A DNA stretch of 64,000 bases from Streptomyces aurantiacus (lineage in GTDB: Bacteria; Actinomycetota; Actinomycetes; Streptomycetales; Streptomycetaceae), in contig NZ_CP114283.1 of the NCBI RefSeq assembly GCF_027107535.1, forward strand, positions 5,518,001-5,582,000, written 5' to 3'. Numbering within the stretch: position 1 is the stretch's first letter; the number at the start of each line of letters is the position of its first letter. The notes under the pieces were generated by a model. The model was not told where the DNA came from. It made no database searches and saw only the letters and a program-made list of their open reading frames with translations. The translations under genes and the position numbers were made by a program. Shown piece after piece: positions 16,544 through 26,168 of the stretch.

Positions 16544-17860
16544 ATGAGAGTCAGCGTTTTCGGGCTCGGTTATGTGGGCTGCGTGTCGGCCGCGTGCCTG
16601 GCCAGCATGGGCCACGAGGTCGTCGGGGTGGACGTGAACCCGGTGAAGGTCGACCTGGTCAACGACGGCAAGGCCCCGGTGGTCGAGGAACGCATCGGCG
16701 AGCTCATCGCCGAGGTCGTGGGGACCGGAGCGTTGCGCGCCACCGACGACGTCCGCGAAGCGATCATCAGCAGCGAGGTGTCGCTGGTCTGCGTGGGCAC
16801 GCCGTCGGAGGCCAACGGCAGCCTGTGCACCACGTACTTGGAGCGGGTCACCGAGGAGATCGGCGCCGCCCTGGCCGAGCGGGGCGGGCGGCACACCGTC
16901 GTGTTCCGCTCCACCATGCTCCCGGGCACCTGCCTGAACCTGCTGGTACCGATCCTGGAGAAGTACGTCGGCGGCACGGCCGGGGTGGACGTCGGGGTCG
17001 CGGTCAATCCGGAGTTCCTTCGCGAGGGCACGAGCGTGCGGGACTTCTTCGACCCGCCCAAGACCGTCATCGGCGAACTCGACACGGCGAGCGGCGACGC
17101 GGTGGCCGCGCTGTACGACGGATTGCCCGGCGAGGTGTTCCGGGTGCCGGTTCCGACGGCCGAGGCGATCAAGTACGCGGACAACGCGTTCCACGGCCTC
17201 AAGATCGGCTTCGCGAACGAGCTGGGCGCGGTGTACCAGGCGCTCGGGGTGGACTCGCACCAGGTGATGGACGTGTTCCTGGCCGACCGCAAGCTGAACA
17301 TCAGCCCCGCATACCTGCGGCCCGGCTTCGCCTTCGGTGGCTCCTGCCTGCCCAAGGACCTGCGCAGCCTGGTCCACGCGGCGCAGCGGGCCGACGTCTC
17401 GGTGCCCATCCTCTCCCACGTGCTGCCCTCCAACTCCGACCATCTGCAGCGCGCGGTGGAGCTGGTCGAGCGCACCGGCAAGCGGCGGGTCGGCCTGTTC
17501 GGGCTGTCCTTCAAACCCGGCACCGACGACCTCCGCGAGAGCCCGCTCGTCGAACTGGCGGAGAGGCTCTTCGGCAAGGGGTACGACCTGCGGATCCACG
17601 ACGCCAACGTGAGCCTCTCCCGGCTGATCGGCGCGAACCGCGAGTACATCGAGACCCGGCTGCCGCACCTCGCGCAGCTGATGGCGGACTCCGTCGACGA
17701 GGTGCTCGAACACGCCGAGGTGTGCCTGGTCGGGACCAGGGATCCCGCCGTCCTCGCGGCGCTGCCCCACGGCGACGAACCAGTGATCGTCGACCTCATC
17801 CACCTTCCCGACGCCGACGCGCGCCGGACCGAACCGGGGTACGTGGGCCTTGCTTGGTGA
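16544..17860 (+). CDS. GDP-mannose/UDP-glucose 6-dehydrogenase, AlgD-like
   Basis: This 438-residue enzyme oxidises the C6 of a nucleotide sugar to a carboxylate in two NAD-dependent steps, supplying a uronic acid. An N-terminal Rossmann motif reads VFGLGYVGCVSAACLA. CVGTPSEANGSL and NPEFLREGTSVRDF precede the catalytic Cys in FAFGGSCLPKDLRSL (about residue 270). The C-terminal domain has GLSFKPGTDDLRESPLVELAE. ANREYIETRLPHLAQLM and the FAFGGSCLPKD wording resemble AlgD (GDP-mannose dehydrogenase) more than typical Ugd. The ATG has GGGGAGA upstream. The product is thus probably GDP-mannuronate, though UDP-glucuronate cannot be excluded. Confidence 0.87.
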   Translation: MRVSVFGLGYVGCVSAACLASMGHEVVGVDVNPVKVDLVNDGKAPVVEERIGELIAEVVGTGALRATDDVREAIISSEVSLVCVGTPSEANGSLCTTYLERVTEEIGAALAERGGRHTVVFRSTMLPGTCLNLLVPILEKYVGGTAGVDVGVAVNPEFLREGTSVRDFFDPPKTVIGELDTASGDAVAALYDGLPGEVFRVPVPTAEAIKYADNAFHGLKIGFANELGAVYQALGVDSHQVMDVFLADRKLNISPAYLRPGFAFGGSCLPKDLRSLVHAAQRADVSVPILSHVLPSNSDHLQRAVELVERTGKRRVGLFGLSFKPGTDDLRESPLVELAERLFGKGYDLRIHDANVSLSRLIGANREYIETRLPHLAQLMADSVDEVLEHAEVCLVGTRDPAVLAALPHGDEPVIVDLIHLPDADARRTEPGYVGLAW

Positions 17861-19130
17861 CACATCGTTCGATGACACGGTCAGCGGCGACCGGCACACC
17901 CGGCGCGCGCTGATCCTGGTGGAGAACCTGTCGGTGCCGTTCGACCGGCGGGTGTGGCAGGAGTGCACGACACTGCGCGACGCGGGCTGGGAGGTGCACG
18001 TCATCTGCCCCCGCGGGGAAAAACGGGACACGGAGTCGGAGGCGGAGATCGACGGGGTGCGGATCCACCGCTACCCGTTGCGCGCGGCCACCGGAGGGCC
18101 GGCCGGCTACCTGCGGGAGTACGGAACGGCGTTGTGGCATACCCTCCGGCTGGCCCGGAAGGTCGGTCCGGTCGACGTGGTCCATGCCTGCAACCCGCCC
18201 GACCTGCTGTTCCTTCCGGCACTGTGGCTCAAGCGGCGCGGCGCGCGATTCGTCTTCGACCAGCACGACCTGGTGCCCGAGCTGTACCTCTCCCGGTTCG
18301 ACCGCGGCGAGGACCTGCTCTACCGCGCCGTGTGCGCGCTGGAACGGCGGACCTACCGGGCCGCGGACGTCGTGCTCGCCACGAACGAGAGCTACCGGGA
18401 CGTCGCGCTGCGCCGCGGCGGCCGGCGGCCGGAGGACGTCTTCGTGGTGCGCAGCGCGCCCCAGGTCGACCGGTTCCAACCGGTGCCGCCCGAACCGGAG
18501 TTGAAGCGCGGCAAGCCTCATCTGCTGTGCTACCTCGGCGTCATGGGGCCTCAGGACGGCGTCGACTACGCCCTGCGGGCCCTCGCGAAGCTGCGCGACG
18601 AGTACGGGCGGACCGACTGGCACGCGGTGTTCGTCGGCGCCGGCGACGCCTTCGACGCGATGGTGGAGCTGTCCCGGCGGCTCGGACTCGCGGAGCAGGT
18701 GCAGTTCACCGGGCGCATCCCGGACGCCGATCTGGTGCGGTACCTGTCCACCGCGGACGTGTGCCTCTCCCCCGACCCGCGCAATCCGCTCAACGACGTG
18801 TCGACCATGAACAAGGTCCTGGAGTACATGGCGATGGGCCGGCCGATCGTCTCGTTCGACCTGAAGGAAGCACGGGTCTCCGCCGGTGACGCCGCCGTCT
18901 ACGCACCCGCCAACGACGAGGCACAGTTCGCCAAGCTCATCGCGCTGCTGCTGGACGACCCGGAGAAACGCGCCCGCATGGGCAAGATCGGCCAGGAACG
19001 GATCAGCGGGCAGCTGTCCTGGCGGAACTCGCAGGCGTCGCTGCTCGCCGCCTACACCGCTGCCTGCGGTGACCACGCTCCGGTGTCGGCGGGCAGGACG
19101 ATACGCACAGGGAAGAGGCCGCGGCGTTGA
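17850..19130 (+). CDS. Glycosyltransferase family 4
   Basis: This 426-residue cytoplasmic GT-B enzyme adds a sugar to the lipid-linked repeat unit. The N-terminal domain has ILVENLSVPFDRRVWQE and VVHACNPPDLLFLPA. The C-terminal nucleotide-sugar domain has LCYLGVMGPQDGVDYALRAL, FTGRIPDADLVRYLSTADVCL, LNDVSTMNKVLEYMAMGRPIVSFD and an E-x7-E-like segment around EYMAMGRPIVSFDLKE. The gene overlaps the previous one by 11 bases and starts at a TTG (17850), so it is probably translationally coupled. The sugar is unknown. Confidence 0.88.
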   Translation: MLGDTSFDDTVSGDRHTRRALILVENLSVPFDRRVWQECTTLRDAGWEVHVICPRGEKRDTESEAEIDGVRIHRYPLRAATGGPAGYLREYGTALWHTLRLARKVGPVDVVHACNPPDLLFLPALWLKRRGARFVFDQHDLVPELYLSRFDRGEDLLYRAVCALERRTYRAADVVLATNESYRDVALRRGGRRPEDVFVVRSAPQVDRFQPVPPEPELKRGKPHLLCYLGVMGPQDGVDYALRALAKLRDEYGRTDWHAVFVGAGDAFDAMVELSRRLGLAEQVQFTGRIPDADLVRYLSTADVCLSPDPRNPLNDVSTMNKVLEYMAMGRPIVSFDLKEARVSAGDAAVYAPANDEAQFAKLIALLLDDPEKRARMGKIGQERISGQLSWRNSQASLLAAYTAACGDHAPVSAGRTIRTGKRPRR

Positions 19131-20497
19131 ACGAAGACACCATCCGCCTGGTCACCATCGGGCGGATCCTCCGCCGGCGCCGGCGGCTTCTCACCGTCCT
19201 CGCCGTGGTGGGCGCGCTCGTCGGCTGGGGCACCTCGGTGCTGCTGTTTCCGCCGCGGTACACGGCCTCGGCATCCGTACTGCTGCCAGGACAGTGGGAA
19301 GAGCGCGAGTTGCTGACCCAGGTGGACATCGCGGCCAGTTCGTCGGTGGCCGACCGCACGGCCGCCCAACTCGGCTGGCAGGGCCTCAGCGGCGGCGACC
19401 TGCGGGATCGAGTGACCGCCAAGGCCGCCGACGGGAACATCATCAAGATCTCGGGTACGGCCGACACCCCGGAGCGCGCGCAGCAGCTCTCCGACCAGGT
19501 CGCCCAGCAGTTCGTCAAGTTCGCCGCGCGGATCGCAGGCGGCGGCACCGATGTGGAAGCCGTCGAGGGGCCCGAGGCGCTGCGGGAGAAGGTCGAGGAG
19601 ACCAACCGGCGCATCACCGACCTGGCCGACGCGGCCGACCCCGGGCGGACCGTGGAGAGCGTCCAGGCACGCACCTCGCTCGAGAAGCTTCGTACCTCGC
19701 TGGAGGAGGCCATGACGAAGCTCGAACAGGCCGACCCCGCGGCCGACAAGGCCGGCTTGGTCGTCATGGGGCCGGCCGCCCGGCCCACCGGCGAGGCTCC
19801 GCCGACGAGGACGCAGCTCATCGTCGGCGGAGCGCTGCTGTTCTTCCTGCTCGCGGTCGTCGGCCATCTCACCGCCGCACGGATGAATCGCCGGCTGCGC
19901 ACCGAACCGGAGATCGCCGCGGCCCTGGGGTCGGAACTCCTCGGCACCGTCGACGTACCTGATGAGCCGTCCGCGCTCCGACCCGAGGACCGTGGCCCGC
20001 GGGCCCGGATCCGCCGGCTCCTCGGCATCGACACCCGGTGGGACGTACCGGCCCCGCGGAGGTCCGGCGACGACGCCGACAGACAGATCCGCTACCGGCG
20101 GGTGTGTGCCCGCCTCCGGGACCAGTTGCCGGCCCCCCGGCGACTGCTGGTCGTCGTACCGGACGACGACGAGACCGCCCGCCGGGCCGCCGGACACCTC
20201 GTCGCCGAGACCCGGAGCGATCCGGAGCTGCGCGTGGTGGAGGTTTCGGTGGACCGGCCGACGGTGCCGGACCGCGGCGCCGAGTCCGGTGCCCTGGTCG
20301 TCCTCAGTGCGGGCCGCTGGACCGCGGAGGAGATCGCCGGCATCGCCGGTGCGTGTGCGGACGCCGGCCACGAGGTCGTCGGTGTCGTCGTCGCCGGTCC
20401 GGTCCGGGCCCGTCCCACGCGGTCCGCCGACCGTCCTGCGGACCACGCCACGCCGGCACTCGCGGCTACCGGCCCCGCGACGGGAGGTTCAGCGTGA
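19127..20497 (+). CDS. Chain-length determinant (Wzz/YveK-like) membrane protein
   Basis: This 456-residue protein starts with TTG overlapping the previous stop by 4 bp (TTGA). It has an N-terminal membrane helix (about residues 22-40: LLTVLAVVGALVGWG), an external domain with coiled-coil character (REKVEETNRRITDLAD, LEKLRTSLEEAMTKLEQ), and a second helix near 220-240 (LIVGGALLFFLLAVVGH). A cytoplasmic tail of about 210 residues follows. The tail has a mononucleotide-binding-like fold pattern but no Walker A motif, so it is not an active BY-kinase. Wzz proteins set polymer length together with Wzy. It forms a tandem pair with the next gene. Confidence 0.75.
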   Translation: MNEDTIRLVTIGRILRRRRRLLTVLAVVGALVGWGTSVLLFPPRYTASASVLLPGQWEERELLTQVDIAASSSVADRTAAQLGWQGLSGGDLRDRVTAKAADGNIIKISGTADTPERAQQLSDQVAQQFVKFAARIAGGGTDVEAVEGPEALREKVEETNRRITDLADAADPGRTVESVQARTSLEKLRTSLEEAMTKLEQADPAADKAGLVVMGPAARPTGEAPPTRTQLIVGGALLFFLLAVVGHLTAARMNRRLRTEPEIAAALGSELLGTVDVPDEPSALRPEDRGPRARIRRLLGIDTRWDVPAPRRSGDDADRQIRYRRVCARLRDQLPAPRRLLVVVPDDDETARRAAGHLVAETRSDPELRVVEVSVDRPTVPDRGAESGALVVLSAGRWTAEEIAGIAGACADAGHEVVGVVVAGPVRARPTRSADRPADHATPALAATGPATGGSA

Positions 20498-22020
20498 CTT
20501 CGAACGCGACTCCCGAGTCGTCACCGGCCGCTCCGCTCTTCGACCTGCAAGGGCTGGTGGTGGCGGTGCGCCGTCGCCGTCGCCTCTGGTGCTCGCTGGC
20601 CCTCCTGGGAATGCTGCTCGGCGTGGCGGTGGCGGTCCTGCTGCCGCCGCCGCCGAGCGCGATGACCAAGGTGCTGGTCGCGCATGCGGAGGACCAGCCG
20701 AACGACACCGGGACGCTGATCCGCACCGACATCGCGGTGCTGGGAACCACGCGGATCGCCGACAAGGCACTGCAGATCCTCAAGTCCTCGGAAGACCCTG
20801 AGGACTTCATGCAGGACTACCGGGGCACCGGCCTGACCAACAACCTGCTGCAGATCGATGTGACAGGTGACAGCGACGAACAAGCGGTGGCCCGAGCCGA
20901 GGCGCTGGCCGACGCGTTCGTCGCGGACCATGTGCGGCGCATGCGGGAAATCGCGGAGGCCGAGGCCAAGGCCCTGCTCGACCAGCGTGACCGCATGCGG
21001 AGCGAACTCGCCGAGGTCAACAAGGAGATCGGAGACCAGTCGCCGGACGCGGAGAGCGACCCGAAGGCGTCGGCGAGCATCGAGACGCTCTTCGCCCGCC
21101 GGGCGGAACTCAACTCGCGGATCATCGACTTCGACCAGCGCGCCGCGGAGGCACGCACCGGCACGCCCAAGGTCATCGCCGGCACGCAGATCGTCGACGC
21201 TGCGCGCCCGGTGCGGCACTCCCTGCCCAAGACCGCCGCCACCAACGGCGCCATCGGGCTCGTCCTCGGGCTCGTCCTCGGCCTTGCGCTGGCCGCCGTC
21301 GGTGCCGTGGTGGCGGACCGGCCCGTACTGCGCCGGGACATCGCGGCGAACCTGGGTGCCTCGGTGATCACGGAGCTGCCCCGCAGGTCGGGCAGGCTGT
21401 GGCAGCGCCGACGGACCCGGGCGGTGCGCGAGCGGCTGACCGCGCACCTCGCCCGCCTCGTGCGTGGCTCCACGGAACCGCTGTCGCTCCTCGAACTGGG
21501 CTGCGCGCGCAGGACGAGCGTGATCGCCCTGGACCTCGCCGGGGCTCTGGCTGCGGAGGGTTCAGTGGTGATCATCGATGGTCTGCCCGGCCCGCAGCTC
21601 GCAGACCGCCGCCCGAAGCCGGGAGACCCCAGCGTGGTCAGCGGCGAGCAGGCCGCGGCCGTGTCTCACCAGGAGCGCCGGCTCGGCGTCGGCTCGGTGG
21701 CGCCCGGCACCGCGTGGACCGACCTCCAGTACCTGGGCACCCGGACCGTGCTCGTCGTACGGGCCGGGCACGGCAGCACCGCATGGCTGCACACCGTGGC
21801 GCGGCAACTCGCGGACCAGCACATCCCGGTGGTCGGTGTGGTGCTGATCGACCCCGATCCGCGTGACCGGACCGACGGCACCTTGTGGGACGGGCTGCAC
21901 ACCGCGCTGCGCGGCCGGAGCGAGCGGACGGCCCTGCAGAACGGCACGGGCCGGCGGCCGTCGGAGCGGCTGCCGATGTGGACCGCACGGGTCCCGGACA
22001 GCGACCAGGAGGAGCGGTAG
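20494..22020 (+). CDS. Second chain-length determinant (Wzz-like) protein
   Basis: The GTG start (20494, GGGAGG upstream) overlaps the previous stop by 4 bp and gives 508 residues. The order matches the previous protein: a basic cytoplasmic start, helix at about residues 28-48 (LWCSLALLGMLLGVAVAVLLPP), and an external region with VLVAHAEDQPNDTGTLIRTDIAVLG and helical KALLDQRDRMRSELAEVNKEI. A second helix near 250-275 precedes a cytoplasmic tail. The tail contains LLELGCARRTSVIALDLAGALAAEGSVVIIDG, an ATPase-like segment lacking a GKT P-loop. Two kinase-dead Wzz/BceF-like proteins in tandem probably form a co-polymerase complex with the Wzy-like protein. Confidence 0.78.
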   Translation: MTSNATPESSPAAPLFDLQGLVVAVRRRRRLWCSLALLGMLLGVAVAVLLPPPPSAMTKVLVAHAEDQPNDTGTLIRTDIAVLGTTRIADKALQILKSSEDPEDFMQDYRGTGLTNNLLQIDVTGDSDEQAVARAEALADAFVADHVRRMREIAEAEAKALLDQRDRMRSELAEVNKEIGDQSPDAESDPKASASIETLFARRAELNSRIIDFDQRAAEARTGTPKVIAGTQIVDAARPVRHSLPKTAATNGAIGLVLGLVLGLALAAVGAVVADRPVLRRDIAANLGASVITELPRRSGRLWQRRRTRAVRERLTAHLARLVRGSTEPLSLLELGCARRTSVIALDLAGALAAEGSVVIIDGLPGPQLADRRPKPGDPSVVSGEQAAAVSHQERRLGVGSVAPGTAWTDLQYLGTRTVLVVRAGHGSTAWLHTVARQLADQHIPVVGVVLIDPDPRDRTDGTLWDGLHTALRGRSERTALQNGTGRRPSERLPMWTARVPDSDQEER

Positions 22021-22023
22021 GAC

Positions 22024-23958
22024 ATGTGTGGCATCGCAGGCACGTACCGATGGCCGGACGGGAAGGCCGTGACCGACCGGCTCACCGACACCCTCGCCCA
22101 CCGCGGTCCGGACGGCTCGGGCAGGTACGGCCACTCCGTCGGTGACGGCGAAGTGCAGCTCGGGCACCGACGGCTGGCCATCATCGACCTGTCCGAGACC
22201 GGCGCCCAGCCCATGGTCTCGGGCGGCCTCGTCCTCACGTACAACGGCGAGCTCTACAACGCGCCCGAGTTGCGTGCCGAGCTGGCAGCCGGCGGTGTGC
22301 GCTTTCGCGGTACCTCCGACACCGAGGTGCTGCTGGAGGCCTGGCGGCGCTGGGGAACGGACTGCCTGCCCCGGCTGCGCGGCATGTTCGCGTTCGGGAT
22401 CTTCGACGAGCGGACCGGTGAACTGGTGCTCGCCCGCGACCAGTTGGGCATCAAGCCGCTGTTCCTGCTCCGGCGCGGCGAGGGTCTGGTGTTCGCCTCC
22501 GAGCTCAAGGCGCTCGCCGCTGTCACCGGTGGGTCGCTGGAGGTGGACCATGCGGCGCTGGTGGCCTCGCTGCTGTACTACTGGGTGCCCGACTCACGGT
22601 GCGCGTTCCGTGAAGCGGAGAAGCTGCCGCCGGGAAGCTGGCTGAGATGCCGGCCCGACGGACGGGTGGAGCGCGGGCGGTACTGGAACCTGCGGGACGT
22701 GGCCACCGAGGGCCGGGACCGCGCCCGGGCCGGCGAGCAGCCGGATGTCGCCGCCGTCGTCGAGGAGTCGACCCGGCGTCACCTGCTCTCCGACGTCCCC
22801 GTGGCGACCTTCCTCTCCGGCGGCCTCGACTCCAGTTACCTGACCGCGCTGGCGGCCCGCGACCGGCCCGGGATCTCCGCGTACACGATCGGGTTCCGCG
22901 CCGAGGACGCGAAGTTCGAGGCGATGCCGGACGACCTGCGCTACGCGCGGCAGGTGGCCGAGCAGTTCGGCGTCGACCTGCACGAGATCGAGATCGCGCC
23001 GAACGTGCTCGACCTGCTGCCGCAGATGACGTACCACCTGGACGAGCCGATCGGCGACCCCGCCGCGATCAACACCTTCCTGATCTGCCAGGCCGCCCGG
23101 GAGGCCGGGGTCAAGGTGATGCTGTCGGGGATGGGTGCCGACGAGCTGTTCGCCGGGTACCGCAAGCACCTGGCCAACGTGCTCGCGCTGCGCTACCAGC
23201 GCGTCCCGCGGCCCCTGCGGCGAGGCGTGTCCGCGGTCGTGGACCGGCTGCCGGTCGCCACGGCCCGCCGGGGGTACCGGTCGGTGCGCTTCGCCAAACG
23301 GTTCCTCTCCTTCGCCGAACTGCCGGAGGAGACCGCCTTCCGGCGCAGCTACACCATGTACGACCAGGACGAGCTGCTCGCCCTGGTCGATCCGGACCTC
23401 GCCGGGACGGTCGAGGACGTGGTGACCGAGCATGCGGACATCTACCAGGACAACGACCTCGACGACTTCGTCAACCGGATGTGTCTGGGCGACGCCCGGA
23501 TGTTCCTGCCGGGCCTGAACCTCGCCTACACGGACCGGTCGAGCATGGCCGCGTCGACCGAGGTGCGGGTGCCGTACGTGGACGTCGAGGTGGTCAGGGC
23601 GGCGTTCGCCGTGCCCGGCGACCGCAAGATCGTCGGACGGCAGGGCAAGGCCGTCCTCAAGGAGGCGGCCGGCTCGGTCCTGCCCCGGGAGATCGTGTAC
23701 CGGCCCAAGGGCCTGTTCAGCGCCCCGCTGCGCGCCTGGATGAGCCGGGACCTGGCGCCGCTGGTGCGTGAGGTGGTGCACGACGGTGTGCTCGTCAACT
23801 CCGGGTTGCTGCGCCGCGACGCGCTGGCGCGGATGGTCGCCGAGGACGCCGCCGGGCAGCGCGACTTCTCCAAACATCTGTGGCACGTACTGACCCTCGA
23901 GTACTGGTATCGCGGCGCGACCTCTGGGTCCGGCCAGAGCACTCGGTTGACGGCTTAG
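22024..23958 (+). CDS. asnB: Glutamine-dependent asparagine synthase-type amidotransferase
   Basis: This 644-residue two-domain enzyme starts with ATG 10 bases after AGGAGGAG. Residues 1-200 form the class II glutaminase, starting with the nucleophile Cys2 (MCGIAGTYRW), with HRGPDG and GHRRLAIIDLS. The synthetase domain has the ATP-binding SGGLDSSYLTAL at about residue 266 and GMGADELFAGY. In cell-wall and exopolysaccharide clusters AsnB paralogues amidate sugar carboxylates or lipid-linked glycans instead of making asparagine. With an AlgD-like dehydrogenase two genes upstream, amidation of a uronic acid is plausible (inference). No amidated product is known for this cluster. Confidence 0.87.
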   Translation: MCGIAGTYRWPDGKAVTDRLTDTLAHRGPDGSGRYGHSVGDGEVQLGHRRLAIIDLSETGAQPMVSGGLVLTYNGELYNAPELRAELAAGGVRFRGTSDTEVLLEAWRRWGTDCLPRLRGMFAFGIFDERTGELVLARDQLGIKPLFLLRRGEGLVFASELKALAAVTGGSLEVDHAALVASLLYYWVPDSRCAFREAEKLPPGSWLRCRPDGRVERGRYWNLRDVATEGRDRARAGEQPDVAAVVEESTRRHLLSDVPVATFLSGGLDSSYLTALAARDRPGISAYTIGFRAEDAKFEAMPDDLRYARQVAEQFGVDLHEIEIAPNVLDLLPQMTYHLDEPIGDPAAINTFLICQAAREAGVKVMLSGMGADELFAGYRKHLANVLALRYQRVPRPLRRGVSAVVDRLPVATARRGYRSVRFAKRFLSFAELPEETAFRRSYTMYDQDELLALVDPDLAGTVEDVVTEHADIYQDNDLDDFVNRMCLGDARMFLPGLNLAYTDRSSMAASTEVRVPYVDVEVVRAAFAVPGDRKIVGRQGKAVLKEAAGSVLPREIVYRPKGLFSAPLRAWMSRDLAPLVREVVHDGVLVNSGLLRRDALARMVAEDAAGQRDFSKHLWHVLTLEYWYRGATSGSGQSTRLTA

Positions 23959-23975
23959 GAATCAGAGGAGTTCGG

Positions 23976-26168
23976 GTGAAGCAGGTAGTACAGAACTACA
24001 AGAGCGGCGAGCTGGCGGTGCTCGACGTTCCGGTGCCGGGGTGCAAGCCGGGCGGTGTGCTGGTCCGCAGCGCCTACTCGCTGATATCCACCGGGACCGA
24101 GCTCATGAAGGTGTCCGAGGCAGGCATGTCGATGGTGGGCAAGGCCCGCTCCCGGCCTGACCAGGTGGCCAAGGTCATGCAGAGCGTGGCCACCAACGGG
24201 GTGCCCGCCACCTACCGCAAGGTGATGGGCAAGCTCGACTCCTACACCCCACTGGGCTACTCGTTGTGCGGGGTGGTCGAGCAGGTCGGCGCCGGGATCG
24301 ACGATGTGAAGGTCGGCGACCTCGTGGCCTGCGCCGGCAACGAGCACGCGTTGCACGCCGAGCTGAACTGGGTGCCTAAGAACCTCTACGCACCGGTGCC
24401 GGACGGCCTCGCGCCCCGGCATGCGGCTTTCGGCACCGTCGGGTCGATCGCGCTGCAGGGCGTCCGCCAGGGTGAGTCGCAGCTCGGTGAAGTGGCCCTG
24501 GTCATCGGACTCGGGCTGATCGGGCAGTTGGTGGTGCAGCTCCTCACCGCCTCGGGTGTGCACGTCGTCGGGGTCGACCCCGACCCGGCGCGCTGCGAGC
24601 TCGCCGAGCGCCTGGGCGCGGCGGCCTGCGGCGATCCGGCGTCCGCGGCCGTGGTGAGTGCCGTCGCCGAGCTCACCGGCGGTCACGGCGTTGACCAGGT
24701 GTACCTGGCCGCCGGCGGCGGCAGCAACCAGCCCGTCGAGCTGGCCGCCCAACTGAGCCGGGACCGCGGCCGGGTCGTCGACATCGGCAAGTGCCGCCTG
24801 GACCTGCCGTGGAACGCGTACTACGAGAAGGAGCTCGACGTCCGGTTCTCCCGCAGCTACGGCCCCGGGCGCTACGACCCGGCGTACGAGCTGGAGGGGC
24901 GGGACTATCCGATCGGCTACGTGCGCTGGACCGAGCGCCGCAATCTGGCGTGCTTCCTCGACCTCCTCGCCCGCGGCCGCGTCGATGTGGAGCCCCTGGT
25001 CTCCCACGTCGCCGACTTCGACGACGCGGTCGAGACGTACCAGCGCCTCAAGGACGGCGACCTCAAGGCCGTGACCGTGCTGTTCCGGTACCCCGGCCCC
25101 GCCGAGCACACCGCCGGGGCGGCGGCCCCGGCGGTGGCCGTGCCCGCGGTGCAGCGACCCGTCGGCAGGGCGTCCTCGCCGACCCGGGCCGCCCGGGCGC
25201 CGGTGCGCCTCGCGTTCGTCGGCGCGGGCAACTACGCGACATCGATGCTGCTGCCGCACCTGTCACAGCGCGACGGCGTCGAGTTGTCGACCGTCGTCAC
25301 CACGACGGCGCTGTCCGCGGCCAACGCGCAGCGGAAGTTCGGCTTCGCCGAGGCGACCACCGATCTCGACGCCGTCCTCGGCGACAAGTCCATCGACGCG
25401 GTGTTCGTGGTCACCCGGCACAGCTCGCACGCCGAACTGACCCGAAGGGCGCTCCTCGCGGGCAAGTCCGTGTTCGTGGAGAAGCCCCTGGCCCTCACCG
25501 AGGACGAGCTGGCCGGTGTGCTCGCGGCGGTGGAGGAGTCCGGCAACGACCGGCTGCAGGTGGGCTTCAACCGCCGGTTCGCGCCGCTGCTGCAAGAGGC
25601 ACGGCAGCGGTTCGGCGCCCGGAGCGGTCCGGCGAGCCTCCGCTACCTGGTCAACGCGGGACAGCTCCAGCACGGCAGCTGGTACCTCCAACAGGGCACC
25701 GAGGGCTCCAGGTTCGCCGGTGAGGGCGGACACTTCATCGACACGGCGAGCTGGCTGCTCGCGGCCGACCCGGTATCCGTGTACGCGGTCGCCCCGTCCG
25801 GCAACGAGGACCTGCAGGTCGTGCTGGGTTACCCGGACGGGTCCACCGCCACCATCAGCTACGTCACCACCGGCGCGCCCACCTTCCCCAAGGAGACGCT
25901 GGACCTGGTCGCGGACGGCAAGGTGCTGCGGCTCGACGACTTCGTCCGCGCTTCGGTGTACGGCCGCAAGCGGTGGGTCAGTTCACGGCTGCCCAAGGCC
26001 CGCGACAAGGGGCAGAACGCCGAACTGGCCGCGTTCGTCAAGGCCGTGCGGACCGACGGGCCGATGCCGGTGCCGCTGGAGTCGCTGGTCGCCACCACGG
26101 CGGCCACCCTCGCCGTGCAGGCCGGCCTGGCCGCCGGTGCGCCGGTGACGTTGGCGAGGACGCGATGA
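23976..26168 (+). CDS. Bi-domain oxidoreductase (zinc-type alcohol dehydrogenase fused to Gfo/Idh/MocA)
   Basis: The GTG at 23976 (CAGAGGAG upstream) gives 730 residues. Residues 1-375 resemble medium-chain dehydrogenases: GYSLCGVVEQVGAGIDDVKVGD, then an NAD-binding VIGLGLIGQLVVQLL. Zn-ligand motifs are degenerate. Residues 410-730 are a Gfo/Idh/MocA dehydrogenase: LAFVGAGNYATSMLLPHL, then VFVEKPLALTEDEL with the catalytic Lys-Pro. The linker at about 380-408 is alanine/proline-rich. Such fusions occur next to heparinase-like genes in polysaccharide loci and probably modify a nucleotide sugar or the repeat unit by oxidation/epimerisation, but the reaction is not established. ATGA coupling leads to the next gene. 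Confidence 0.87.
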   Translation: MKQVVQNYKSGELAVLDVPVPGCKPGGVLVRSAYSLISTGTELMKVSEAGMSMVGKARSRPDQVAKVMQSVATNGVPATYRKVMGKLDSYTPLGYSLCGVVEQVGAGIDDVKVGDLVACAGNEHALHAELNWVPKNLYAPVPDGLAPRHAAFGTVGSIALQGVRQGESQLGEVALVIGLGLIGQLVVQLLTASGVHVVGVDPDPARCELAERLGAAACGDPASAAVVSAVAELTGGHGVDQVYLAAGGGSNQPVELAAQLSRDRGRVVDIGKCRLDLPWNAYYEKELDVRFSRSYGPGRYDPAYELEGRDYPIGYVRWTERRNLACFLDLLARGRVDVEPLVSHVADFDDAVETYQRLKDGDLKAVTVLFRYPGPAEHTAGAAAPAVAVPAVQRPVGRASSPTRAARAPVRLAFVGAGNYATSMLLPHLSQRDGVELSTVVTTTALSAANAQRKFGFAEATTDLDAVLGDKSIDAVFVVTRHSSHAELTRRALLAGKSVFVEKPLALTEDELAGVLAAVEESGNDRLQVGFNRRFAPLLQEARQRFGARSGPASLRYLVNAGQLQHGSWYLQQGTEGSRFAGEGGHFIDTASWLLAADPVSVYAVAPSGNEDLQVVLGYPDGSTATISYVTTGAPTFPKETLDLVADGKVLRLDDFVRASVYGRKRWVSSRLPKARDKGQNAELAAFVKAVRTDGPMPVPLESLVATTAATLAVQAGLAAGAPVTLARTR

